DNA of 64,000 nt from Cryptomeria japonica. Taxonomy: Eukaryota; Streptophyta; Pinopsida; Cupressales; Cupressaceae. Every line of letters begins with the position of its first letter. Position 1 is the stretch's first letter. Under the pieces are notes generated by a model. It was not told the DNA's origin, ran no database searches, and saw only the letters and a list, made by a program, of their open reading frames with translations. Shown piece by piece: positions 11,838-22,939 of this stretch. The stretch is taken from NCBI RefSeq assembly GCF_030272615.1, contig NC_081405.1:476621508-476685507 (forward strand), written 5' to 3'. The position numbers were made by a program, and so were the translations under genes.

Positions 11838-11848
11838 AAAAGGGGAGA
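11838..11848 (+). other. Polypurine tract of the decayed non-autonomous element
   Basis: AAAAGGGGAGA followed by one T and then the LTR start TGTTGG at 11850, preceded by GTTGCCATCAATTCC as in the sister elements (24930, 42990). A second purine tract, TCAAAGGGGAGAG, lies about 150 bp upstream (near 11690). Confidence 0.75.
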
Positions 11849-11849
11849 T

Positions 11850-12961
11850 TGTTGGAAAGAGACACTACATTGATGATTAGATGTTGTCATTGATGGAAAC
11901 TTGAGTCAGATATGCCATCCATAGTTCATATTCATTCATACCAGAAGATTGATTGAGGTTCAGTGAGGTCCGATGAGAAGAAAAGGACATCTGGTAGAGT
12001 GTACAATATGTTGGTTGGTAGATCTTTTGTGTTGAGTTTTTTGTGTTGCGGGTCTTAGAGAAGAATTGTGGATTTATAAACTACCTTATTCCAAGTTTAT
12101 GGCCTTTGGTGATGAGTCTTATGTAAATTGGAAGATCTCATAGATTAGTTTTTGAGTAGAATAGTGTTCATTAGTAGTAATGCGTGAAGATTCATTGTGT
12201 GGATCTTGCGGATCGATTTTGGCCATTGTTTGTATGTTTGCGATTAGTGAGATGACATGTAGAAAGCATGTTGACAATTTTTTTTGGTCCGCATAGTTGT
12301 TTTGGATCGGATTGAGCTGATTTGGTTAACATGTTTCATTTGTGTGCTATGCAGTTTTGGGCCAACATGATGAAGACCTAAATTGATGTTGTGGATATAT
12401 AAGACTGATTGATTTGATCATTTGTAAGATCATTGGTTATGAGTGATTGTGCATAGTTTCACGAGCACATGCAAAATTTTTGAGCTCTAAAATACATCAG
12501 AATATCAGACAATAGTAGTATAGTAGAGCAACGTAAGATTATGGGTTCTGTGCTTAACTAGAACTATGCTGAGGCATTTGTTGATGCTATTCAATAGTTA
12601 AAACCTTCTTGTATCTTTTGTAACCATTTTGTAAGGTAGTGAGCCTTCCCGGTTATATCCCTTTTATCATTTGAGCAGTGAGCTCTAGGAAGTGTGCTTG
12701 AATGCATGTGCATTCCCCATTATAATATTTATAATTACTCCTAACAAGGTATTATCTCATTGTGGGTAGGTTCCCAGCGTGGTTTTTCCCTTAACCAGGT
12801 TTTCCATGAATAAATCTAGTGTTATGGTGTCATGGATGTTTACCTCATGAGTTTACATCTTTCTTTTGTTGATTTGTATTATATGATTGAAGAATCAGGT
12901 TAATAATGTTAAAGATTGTAGAACATTGATTAACCCCCCCTCTCAGTGTTCCTTAATTCCA
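11850..12961 (+). repeat. 3' LTR of the decayed non-autonomous element
   Basis: It begins TGTTGGAAAG directly after the polypurine tract and ends near CTCAGTGTTCC...TTCCA. It contains TATATAAG at 12396-12403, the GAGCAGTGAGCTCTAGGAAG segment (about 12673-12692), GTGGGTAGG / TTCCCAGCGTGGTTTTTCCC and CCAGGTTTTCCATG (about 12755-12807), and a poly-C run at 12934. Its nearest relative in the window is the minus-strand solo LTR at 3077-4380. No matching 5' LTR is found upstream of the gag relic at 5256, so the element is 5'-truncated. Confidence 0.75.
12396..12403 (+). promoter_or_regulatory. TATA box candidate of the 11850-12961 LTR
   Basis: TATATAAG in mid-LTR, about 550 bp from the LTR start. 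Confidence 0.35.
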
Positions 12962-13130
12962 ATGGATAGTTTATAGATGATGCTTTCTTTTCTCTTTTAT
13001 GTGATCACTTGTGTTCATGAGATTGCATTTTTCAAGAATGATATTAGTTGTTGAGACATTTTGATATCAAGGTCTCTTCAACTAGTTGATTTGAGGTCTT
13101 GTTTTTGGTCTTTAGATTTTGTTGTTTCTC

Positions 13131-13794
13131 CATGGTGGCAAACCTTACCCACAATCAGATTATACTACTGTAGATAGCAAGTGAATACAAAAATCGGGTC
13201 TGCACATGCAGAAAGGCCAACCACCTAGAGCTCACTACTCAATCACAAAATTAGGAGTCACACTGACTACACAATTGGATGGTTAAATCCAATAAAAATG
13301 TATTGCTTCAATTTAGCATCTTCAATGCTGGATTCAATACCAGTTTAAGCTTTGTGCATGTGGACCAAACACCTTCATAACCCTTAACAATATTCCTTCA
13401 ACCTTCAGATGATATCTACGTGATTCACACAAGGATATTCTTATTTTCATTCTTCACAATGATCTTCAATATACGTACACTTACTTACACTTATTTCAAA
13501 TAAGATCTTACAATTATTTATACAAAACATAAAACCTAATCCTTAGGTCAGCTCCCAAAAGATATTACATTTAAATCAATTACAAACTAAGCCTTGGTGC
13601 AATACAATATGTCATGTCATGTATTGTGGATGTTGTTTCTCTTTCTGTTTCATGCATTAAGTTATACCGGTAATACTATAATTGTTAATCTATTTTACCG
13701 ACACTGAGTTTTAAGCTAGAATAATTTGTTTTGGGTTATAATTTATTGACAACTAATTCGCCCCCCTCTCAGTTGTCCTTTCCAATTCCTAACA
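13131..13794 (+). repeat. Rearranged 5' LTR of the copia element, with an internal inversion
   Basis: 13614-13794 matches 43957-44140 of the 3' LTR in direct orientation (for example the AGTTTTAAG / GGGTTATAATTTATTGACAA stretch and the TTCCTAACA end). 13131-13613 matches the 3' LTR in reverse complement, corresponding to 43920 down to 43437. The first 424 bp of the LTR (43013-43436) and about 36 bp at the inner junction (43921-43956) are missing. The inverted part contains the TATA box, so the 5' promoter points away from gag. Confidence 0.85.
13516..13522 (-). promoter_or_regulatory. Inverted TATA box within the 5' LTR
   Basis: TATAAAT on the minus strand, corresponding to TATATAAAT at 43526-43534 of the 3' LTR. 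It lies in the inverted segment and would drive transcription leftwards. Confidence 0.5.
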
Positions 13795-13796
13795 AT

Positions 13797-13809
13797 TGGT
13801 ATTAGAACC
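13797..13809 (+). other. Primer binding site of the copia element
   Basis: TGGTATTAGAACC starts two bases after the LTR end at 13794. It is a mutated form of the initiator-tRNA-Met type PBS (TGGTATCAGAGCC) of plant copia elements. Confidence 0.75.
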
Positions 13810-13851
13810 TAGTCCTCTTTTTGCAGAAGCCTAGGAGCTTGAGGAGATCCC

Positions 13852-14595
13852 ATGACAAATAATATATTCAAGAAGGAGAGTCCCAAACTTGATGGAACTA
13901 ACTATGGTTTATGGAAGATCAGAATCGAGACACATCTGAACTGTATTGGAAGAGATATATGGGATGTTGCAAACAATGGCTATGTTGCTCCTAACCAAAT
14001 TAACCATAATCCATTGACCTTAGCTAAAGACTTGGAGAATGATTGCAAAGCAAGAGAAGCACTTTTGAATGCATTATCAGATCGACAAATCATGGGATTA
14101 TTAGATAGATCTATAACAAAACATATTTGGGATAAACTAGAGACATTGAATGGAGGAGATTCCACTGTCAAAATTACAAAAACTAGAATGTTATCGGGTC
14201 AGGTATGAATATTTGAAAATGGAAGAGGATGAAAGAATTTCTGCATTTATGGAAAGAGTTAATGAATTTATTTTAGGAATACAATGTTGTGGAGGATCTT
14301 TAATTGAAGATGAAATTGTGTCTAAATTTTTAAGAGATTTTCCACTGACTTACAAAATGAAAGTGACAACTATTAATGAGTTGAGAACAATGCGTAATAC
14401 ATCAGTATCTAGAGATACTTTGGTTGGAAAACTTTCAGCATTTTTTCTTGAAAAATTTGTTCTTGTTGCTACAGTCAAGACTAATATAACCTTCAAAGCA
14501 TCAACATCAACATCATCATCATCATCATCATCATTATCATCATCATCTAACAAATCTGATTAAAAAGCACTTGATGCAAAAGAACTTGAAGATAT
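13852..14595 (+). pseudogene. gag: copia gag, 5' part (UBN2/retrotransposon gag-like domain)
   Basis: ATG 13852 lies 42 bp after the PBS. The N-terminus has the copia Gag pattern: LDGTNYGLWKIRIETHL near residues 14-30, then DCKAREALLNALS, IWDKLETLNGGDS and, in the next frame, KMEEDERISAFMERVNEFI. A +1 to +2 frame change near 14180 breaks the ORF. The distal part ends in a Ser/Thr-rich stretch coded by a TCA/ATC microsatellite (about 14502-14549), then a stop near 14562. Insert A cuts the gene at 14595; the 3' part, with the zinc knuckle, resumes at 26066. Confidence 0.85.
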
Positions 14596-15694
14596 TGTTG
14601 GCATTTTTGATGTTCATGTTGTGATTGTCATTGATGGACACACACTTGCATTAAGATCCTCTTTATATGTGTGAGTTAGAGCACAACCGGTATTTGTTCC
14701 AACCAGTATGTTGTATTATAGTCTTTAGACTATTGATGTTTTGTAGAATGTGTTTACCAGTCTGAAGCGGCATGTCGACCCCAAGTGGTACGAGGGATTA
14801 AAGTGGCATAACACATTGTTACCAGTCTTCATTTTTTGACAAACCGATAACTGGTATTTTGTATGAACTGGTAATACTCTATGATGAGTTACCATCCACC
14901 GATCATTTGATGGTTCTGACTCTCTAGTGGTGCTTTTTGTGTCGTGTTACCAGATATGTCTAGATGCATTGAACCTAGGAAATTGTATTGTAATTCTATT
15001 GGACCGACATGAAATCAGATTCCTTTATAAGGACATCATGTCTAGGGTTCTAAGGTTATTGTTGTTGAGGTTGATGTTGTTACTAGGGTTCAAGGTAGCT
15101 GAAGAGTTAGAGAGAGTATGAATGTGTAGAAGACTAAAGTAATGCTGTAATGCATTAAGATCGAGCTATCAAGGATCTAACCAAGCAATTTGTACTATTT
15201 GCTAGATCACTCACTTGTTGATTACTCACATATTTGACAAGTCTGTAGCCCTTAACCGGGTAGGCCCAAAAGCCTCTTGTAAATCCTCTAACAAGGTGGT
15301 TCACATATGTGGATCTAAAATCCTCTAGCAAGGTAGTCTTTAATTGGACTTATCTCCTAACAGAGATTGAGATTCCTAACAGGATCTGTTCTCGTAAAGA
15401 TCATTATAAGACCTTAACTGGTCTAACCTTAATTGGTCTAGTTTCTATTCTACAGATAGTTACTTGTGAGTTCCATCTCACCATGGTTTTTCCCATTTGG
15501 GTTTTCACGTCAAAATCTCTTGTGTTATGGTGTTTTCTCTTCTTTGGGTGAATGCATTATTAGCTATTTGGTTTGCATGTTTGTTAACTAGTTTGTCTAC
15601 TAAATTGTTTTACTGATTTACTGTCAGTCTTGCAAAGTGTTTAAGTGCAAAGACTTTGGGCATACTAATTCACCCCCCCTCTTAGTATTCATCA
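14596..15694 (+). repeat. 5' LTR of insert A (1099 bp)
   Basis: It starts TGTTGGCATTTTTGATG and ends CTTAGTATTCATCA. It contains ACCGGTAT-type motifs, TATAAGG at 15026-15032, the CTAACANGGT motif series (about 15245-15400), the ATGGTTTTTCCCATTTGGG / TTTTCACGTCAAAATC block (about 15482-15516), and a poly-C tract (15672-15679). Confidence 0.93.
15026..15032 (+). promoter_or_regulatory. TATA box candidate, 5' LTR of insert A
   Basis: TATAAGG in TCCTTTATAAGGACATC, conserved at 25407-25413 in the 3' LTR; transcription would start roughly 30 bp downstream, near the GTTCTAAGG region. Confidence 0.5.
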
Positions 15695-15696
15695 AT

Positions 15697-15709
15697 TGGT
15701 ATCAAAGCC
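15697..15709 (+). other. Primer binding site of insert A
   Basis: TGGTATCAAAGCC, two bases after the LTR end; one mismatch from the tRNA-Met type PBS TGGTATCAGAGCC. Confidence 0.9.
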
Positions 15710-15744
15710 TACCTTTCTATAAGTTTAACCACTTGGAAAGAGAT

Positions 15745-17001
15745 ATGGGGGAATACACCTTGAGGGAACTTACTCAATGGCTCACTCAGTCTGAGCAAGC
15801 CTATGATGATCTTATGGTCAAATACAAGGCATCTCAAGCAAAAAGGAAAGTACATGCAGAAAAGTTGATGGAGCTATCTGAAAATAGTTCTGCAGATGAA
15901 GCAAACATGGAAGCCCTAATTGTAGAAGTAAACAAGTTGAATGAATCAAACTCCAACCTGAGAAAGGAGTTGGAAGGACTAACTATCCGGATGTGTCAAG
16001 AGCTTGAGAACCGAAAGAAAGCTAAATATCTGTTGAAAGAAAGAGATCATGAGATCTCCAATCTGAAACAAGAGATCAGTGCCCTAACTGCTCAGCTCCA
16101 TGCTAGCAAAGTGGAAAAAGACGACATGCAAGGTGAACTGAGCAGTGCCATCTCTGAGAATGAAAACCTGATGGAAGAAAATGCTACTATTTCCAAAGAA
16201 CTCTCTGAGTCAAAGGAAGTACTTGCTAAGTTCAACAAGAGTACTGTCAAGCTTGAGCAAAAGCTTGAATCTACCAAACCAGTCAAGAATACCAATGGAC
16301 TTGGCTATTTCAATGATGAGGAAGGTGAGACCTCTGGTACAAAAGCTGGAGCATCAAAGAATCAACCGACATCAAAGGATAAAGGTAAGAAAAAGTTTAA
16401 ACCTATTTGCTTTAACTGTCTTAAAGAAGGACATACTGCAAATGTGTGTAGGAGTAAGGCTTACAATAATTTTCCTTATTTCCTAAATGATAAGCCTAGA
16501 TCCTATAGATTCAATGGTAACTGTTATGCATGCAACAAGTATGGGCATAGAGCATTTGAATGCAAGTCTGTCATGAATGACACTGGAAGATATCCTCAAA
16601 GGACCCAAGGAGTTGGTCCTGAACCTTTTGTGAACCGGAATCACAATCGGTTTAATGTCTTCAATCATCAGCCAAGAAGCAGTGACTATCAAGCGGTAAC
16701 CGGATGGAGAGAAAACTGTTGGATTTGTCATGATCATGGTCACACTACTGCAACATGCAGAGGGAAGAATGGAAACATGAACAATGGACCTTAGAGAGCA
16801 CCTGGATTGGTCTGCTATCACTGCAACAAACTGAGTCACATTGCCAGATTTTGTAGATCAAGAAAGAACATATCTGATGATATACTAGTCACCCCAAAAG
16901 GAAATATTGATGTTCAAACAGTTCAAGTGGATATGAACAAAACTTGGAAGAAGAAACTAGTGGTGTTACAAGAGGAACCAGTTTCTCCACCTAGTGTTTG
17001 A
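15745..17001 (+). pseudogene. gag: Gag-like protein of insert A: coiled coil plus four CCHC knuckles, one stop codon
   Basis: I take ATG 15745, 50 bp after the LTR end; earlier in-frame starts would lie in the LTR. Residues about 1-190 form a long Glu/Lys/Leu coiled coil. Four CX2CX4HX4C knuckles follow: CFNCLKEGHTANVC, CYACNKYGHRAFEC, CWICHDHGHTTATC and CYHCNKLSHIARFC. A TAG at 16792-16794 separates the third from the fourth, but the frame continues to the stop at 16999-17001, about 419 codons in all. All knuckle ligands are intact. The usual copia UBN2 Gag domain is not evident, so capsid assembly would probably depend on a helper or on the coiled coil. The degenerate sister is at 5256-6411. 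Confidence 0.85.
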
Positions 17002-18797
17002 AATATCAGAACTGGCAAACTAAGCCTCAGAAAAGCTTAGGGGGAGAAAACGGCAAAATGTCTTGAACCCCCAGTTATCACTGGTAAAAGACCTTAACTG
17101 GTGTGTGATACCTATCATTTGGCAGAAGACCAGAAACGGTAAAAAGGCAAATTAGGGCTTATGCCCTAATAGAGGAGCATTAATGGTGGTAGGTGAGAGA
17201 TATGTTTAAAAGAATTTTTCAAATCATTTTTGACTATCAGTTTTTGAGCAAAGAACAATTTTACAAAGAGCAGAGCGACAAAAAGGTGATTTGAGCTGAG
17301 ATCTTGAGAAATTGAGAAACCGCGAAGGAGATTCGAATTCAAACTACAAACGGTCAAGTGGAGAACACAAAGCGATGATTCAACAATTGACAGAGTGTGG
17401 AGTGAAGGAGAATTGGAAAGCCCTAAATTCTCGTGTTTTAGAAGGTATTTCTTGAAGTTCTTAAAGTTTCTATCATGGCTTCCGCATCTCATACCAGTTC
17501 TAGTGCATCTATTGAATCTGAAAGTTTTATTCAATGAAAGTCCAAATATAATGCCCTATCACAAGTTCCAACAGGTGTGATAGTAGAAGAGGGAATTTCT
17601 GACTACATAGACAACAAGATTGAAGACCTAGCATCTCTAGCTATCCACTCCCAGTTAGGTTTGTTTTGTGGCAAGGATAAGAAAATCAAACCAGAGTATA
17701 ATATTTTGGAGAGCAAGAAACTCCACAATGTTGTCTACTTCCTGGAAGACTTTACAGAGGATCACATAGAGATCATTTTGAGTAGAGTCCATGGTGACAA
17801 GATGTACCTAGAGAGAACACATGATATCACGCTGGAGGCAATTCATGGAGTCACTGATTTCTGCAACATAGGGGAAGTGCCAGCCCTAAGGACAATAAGC
17901 AAAACTGAAATGATAAGGCTCATCGGTTCAGTGAGTGACTCACAAGGCATGATAGTCAACTCCATCAAGGATGATCTGGTTAAGTATGCCTACATGGTGA
18001 TAGGCTACCGGCCATTCTCAGCCAGCAAAATTAACTCTGTATCTGCTGCAGTGGTAAATGTCGCTTACCGGATGATAAAGGAGGATGCATCATTTGACCT
18101 ATGCACCAGTATGTAGAGGCAACTCATATTGAACCTGAAATCAATCAAACAAGATAATGCACCGAGGTTCAAGTTTGGACAACTATTGGTTGGGTTGTTC
18201 TTTTACTTTCAAGGATACTTCCTAGGAGTGGGAGACATTCAGTGGTTTGCGAACCAACTGGTTACCAAATAGATAAAGGAAAGTTTGCAAGCAGTCGGAA
18301 CCAATTATCCTGAAGTTCTGAATAAGTATTTTGTTGAGTTCAGATGAAAAATGAGCCAAAGAGTGAGGATATTAGGTGACATCGTCAAGAAATATGAAGA
18401 TGATATCTACTTCACCATCCAAGTAGATAAATACATAATGGAGGCTGTTGAGCCTAGACAGGAAGAAGTAGAGCCAATGGGATATGAGGTGATGTATGAC
18501 ATGCTGGAAGGGTATGCCTCTACCCTTATTGCCTCACTGCTTTATCCTAAGGTGAAGAGAAGTGACACCTACCTAGAGAGGATAGCACCAGTTGAGGAAC
18601 CACCAGCAATGAAAGAAAAGGAACCAATAGTGAAGAAGGAAAAGGCAGTGCCTGCAGCATCCGCATTGGTTACTACTGGAACTCCAAAAGTGACCAAGCA
18701 GTCACCAGCCAAGAAGAAACCGAAAGCTGCACTAGCTAAAGTGTTCCAGAGAAAGAGGAAGACAAAAAGCAGCTCTTCGAACTCAAAGGAAACTGTG

Positions 18798-21700
18798 TGT
18801 AGTACCCCTGCCCTAATCAATTTCTAATCTTGGTTAGTTTATCTTAATACAATTATTATAGTCAGATGTTTGATTTAATGCATAGCTATTGATGTGGTTT
18901 TCACACTAGTTGTATGCAAGTTGTTTAGTGTTCCTATTTCATGGTGTTAATATCGGACTAACGCTTTCATTAAGTTTATATATATATGCATGTATGACTC
19001 TTGGTTGCAGGAGATTTCAGGTACAACGCCGCATGAGTGCGAGGTTCGTCTTCACTTAGATTTGCAGGTTTGAGTGTACCTCTTTAATCCTTAGAGTTGG
19101 ATTAGGTGGTCGTAAGACCCTAGTTGACCTTAGTTGTGCTCAAGTGAGCATCGTCAGTCATTGTCGGTAATCCCTTTTTTGGTTGGGTTTGCGAGTCGTC
19201 AGTCTGGTTGACTTTCTCGGTTTGCATGCTTGGTGTGTTTGGTTAAATTGATTAATTAGTCCTTAGTATTTAATTTGATTAAATATGTGTTTGTGCATTA
19301 AAGATTTATGGACTAAATTAATCGGGATTTCGTTATGCGATTTATCATTGATATTGGATTGCTCATCTTAAATTGGGAGTAAGTTCATTTAAATGACTGA
19401 TTTTGAATATTAAATGCATTTTGTATATGCTGTTGAAAAAGAAAGATTTAATTTTAATTGAAATAGAATTAATTTAATCTGTTGGCATTTTTGAAATAGA
19501 AAGGGTAAATTGAATTAATTGAGAAAATCAATTTTTGAATTGAAAAGCAATTCAATTTATTGATATAGTTAGAAAAGAATTATTTTTGTGAATTATTTTT
19601 AAATAAAAATTTTAATTCCAAAAATGGAATTTTGGTCAACTCATCTTTATAACCTAGACTTTTGGAAAATTTTGGAGGATGGATATTTTTAGAAAAATAT
19701 ATTTTTTTGGTTGGGAGGAAAGTTTTGGGGGTTTTGGGAGGAAGAAGTGCTTCTGGATCTTGCAGGTTGGGCTCTCCTTCAAGTTCTTCCAAGAATGCAT
19801 ATGGAGGTAGGAATTACCTTCTTTGTCTCCCTTGTTGCCATGGAAATGGTCTATTGGTTGAATGAAAATGCTTGTTGTTAAAAATCCAATCTTTTTAAAT
19901 TGTTATCAGAATTAAATTTGGATTTGTGGGTTTAGAACTATGTTTTTAGCTTGTGTTCTTCAAGAAAATTACATGGTTGAATCATTGTGTTAAAATGGTT
20001 CTTTTTGGCCTAATATGGGTCTTTGTTGGAAAATTTATTTGAGTTTTTTTGTTATTCCTCAATTTTTTTTGGGTGTTTGAAACCCATTGGTGTTGGAAGG
20101 AAGCATACCCACCAAGAAATAAAATAATGGGAAAACCAAGACATATTTCTTATAAACCTATTTTATGGCAATCAAAAAATGAAATTAAACCCATTTCCTT
20201 TTGTTATTTCAGAATTTAAAGATCGAAATTTGTTTTTTATTAAAAATAAAAATTTGGATTGGGGTTTGGAGGGCGGGGAGCGGAGCTCAACCCACCTCCT
20301 CCTCCCCCTTTTTCCCTTTTTTTCCTTAGCACCGTGCAGCCCGCAGCTCGCTGCGACCCTCGCGACGGCCGCAAACTCTGCATCCCCGCCGCAGTGGTCG
20401 CAGGGAGTGGCGCGTCCCCCGCGGTGGCCACAGGGAGCGGCGCGTCCCTGCATGGGAGCCGTAGGTCCGGCGCCGTTGCGGCTAGGGCACGGGCCCGGTT
20501 CCCTGCATGCGTCGTTTGCTATTTAGCTTTTTTTAAGATGTTTTTTTTTAATGTATTTTTTTTTAATTCAAAAAAAATATATATAATATTTTTTAATGTT
20601 ATTTAATGGTAATTTTTAATTAATTTTTAATTATGATTAATGTGGCATAATTCTATTTAATGATTAATTTGATATTAATTAATGGTATAATGAAATCTAT
20701 CCGTTAATTAATATTCAATTTCATTTTATGTTTAATGTACTGTTTTCTAATTAAATTCTAGAATTGCCAATTTCGCAATTAATTATTAATAGGTTATAAT
20801 TTGATTAATCTCGGATTAATAAATATATACCTTAATTAATAATTATCTGAGTGATCTTCTTTTATGCTCTAGGAAACCATTTGTAATCTGGAAATGTTAG
20901 AAATGAATATTTAACCCTTGGTCATGATGAATTTAAACGATGTGCTTTTGAAAATTTAATTAAGTATCATTTGGGAAAATTGTTAGTTACTAATATTCTC
21001 ATGTAGTAAAATGAATGGTTAAATTATATTTTTCCTCTGTTTGAGAAATAGACAATGGTACTATTGCTAATTGTGGTATTGTACTCACCTGGTAACGGTG
21101 ATTTTCCGTCAATGCATTTTGAAAACTTAGATCAATCAGAGAATTGGGTCAGCTTTTATGCTTAAATCAATTTGAGAAAATATTGTCTTTTCCGGTTATT
21201 GCCTTTGCGAGTTTAATTCCTGTATTCGCTTTTGCTTATGTAATGGAAAGTCATGCTTTGTCTGATAGGACCTTGTCATATGGATTGATTTGGGGTACCT
21301 GTTTCAGTCCTCGGTTCCAAGTTGACTGTTGCCTTGTGGTAGTGTCATATTTGGTCATATCCTTTGTGTGGGTGTCGAATGTTGAATTGTGGTTGACCAT
21401 TGTTGGTCGGGTCTCTAGTTAGAGTGCTGTCAGTAATTGTACCTCTTTCGAGTCATGTTTGACCAGATGGTTGTTTCCTCTTTTTGAACTCCGTTCGCCT
21501 AACCATGTGTATTCCCTGGTTTTTGAGTTCGTCTGAGTTTAGTCTAGTGTCGTATGGGAAAGTGGCTTTCGATTAGGGGCCGCGCCCAAAGTGGCTACTG
21601 GGTAACCCGTCGAAAGTGAGTCTAATAAGTGATAACCTATTAGTAGATTAGAATGTAATCTCTAAATAAGATAATTGTGCCTCACACATGGGATGAGTGC

Positions 21701-22939
21701 TAACATAGACTCGACATGCTATGAGAAGGGCTGAAATGGCAAACCATCATCCTTGTCTTCACGAGAGGATGTGTGGGTCCACATGAGGCTTGGATGGGCC
21801 GGAGGCTCGGATTAGGTTGCCAGGGTAACCCAATGTATGGGGTCGGGACCTATGAAGGCCTGCCATGGTAACCATACCCGGTTGTGTGATGACACTTGTC
21901 CCTACGTTCGCTAGTGTGTTGTCGTTTGTCCTGTTAGGAGTACCTTTGTGGGTCGTCCTTTTGTCTTTTCCCTTGTGAGTGTCGGGTGTCATGTTAGACA
22001 TTGGGTGGTGATGGCTCAGTCTGGCAGATGCTCTTTTGGACCTTTGTATTATCTTTGACTATGTTCAGCTGGATCCTTTTCTTTCCAAGGATCGTTTATG
22101 TATTTATTGACTGATGCGGTTGTTTGTATATTGTTTATATTTTGCCTTGATGGAAGGATTGCAAATGGTGTAACCTCTTGTATTACTAACTTTATTAATT
22201 ATCAGAGGGGTCTTGCAGTTGAGCAGACCCGGAGATGTAGCCCTTTAGGGGTGAACTCCGAGATCATTATGGTGTTATGTGATGTTATTCTCTTATGTTT
22301 CCCTTATTCAACTTTATCATGTATGAATAGCTTATGTTAGAATGTATAAGTTGATAAGATGGAATTAACTTTAAATGCTTATATTCAGTCCTTTCTTGAA
22401 TGCCATTTTGATCGAATGCATAAGTGGTTTAGATGAGATTTATCGTAGATGCATGTATGCAATCATCTTTTAAATGCAATAAATTGGAATATATTTAGTT
22501 GTTGTTAAGGAAGTTAGGTATGCTTGAAAAGATCTCATATGTTTATGATGAAATTATAGTGTGTTAGAATATTAGATGTATGGCTTGTATTTTTATGAAA
22601 AGATTGAATGAAGATTATGAATAGATCTTAATGGATGAATCTTTGCTTGTGATTTATATTTCCATCTTCTGGAAGAAATTATCCTTATTATGAATCATCT
22701 CGTTATTAAGATAATCAGCTTATTGGATTAATTATGTGAGTTAAGTGAATTGTGAAATTTAAGTAATCTCGTTGGGAAACTCTTTAGGTGTTAGTTGATG
22801 TCTTCCGCTATGTAATCTGAATCTTTGTTATCTTGTTGTATCTTAATGTGGTGTAACTTTAAAAAAAAACAAAAAATTATTGCACTCCATTTGTATGTTT
22901 TAGCTTTATCCCTTCGGGGTTTCCTGGCGGGGCATTACA
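18798..22939 (+). repeat. 4.14-kb LTR-like unit inserted in the accessory ORF (probable solo LTR)
   Basis: The ends are mirror images: it starts TGTAGTACCCCTGCC and ends GGCGGGGCATTACA. The flanks are CTGTG (18793-18797) and TTGTG (22940-22944), a 5-bp target duplication with one mismatch, and removing the unit restores the accessory reading frame. The interior has no credible coding region: AT-rich DNA, a GC-rich island at 20259-20520, and a segment near 22225-22265 (CCGGAGATGTAGCCC, GTGAACTCCGAGATC) that I recall from long gypsy LTRs. I see no internal direct repeat of the two ends, which favours one long LTR. Plus orientation is inferred from that motif only. Confidence 0.7.
20259..20520. 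repeat. GC-rich island with short internal repeats inside the 4.1-kb unit
   Basis: A sudden GC-rich patch lies in AT-rich surroundings. A phrase of the type CGCAGTGGTCGCAGGGAGTG / GCGCGTCCC (about 20391-20418) recurs with changes at about 20420-20448. Overlapping open frames on both strands are a by-product of base composition. Confidence 0.65.

Noticed and set aside
14350-14553. Minus-strand frame with a run of Asp residues
   Set aside because: It is the antisense of the TCA/ATC microsatellite coding poly-Ser at the end of the copia gag.
20172-20606. Several overlapping frames on both strands (Ala/Arg/Pro-rich)
   Set aside because: They come from a GC-rich island inside an LTR-like unit; low stop frequency there is due to base composition.
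22098-22340. Open frame with a possible membrane segment
   Set aside because: It lies inside the LTR-like unit 18798-22939 and shows no start context, relatives or domain.
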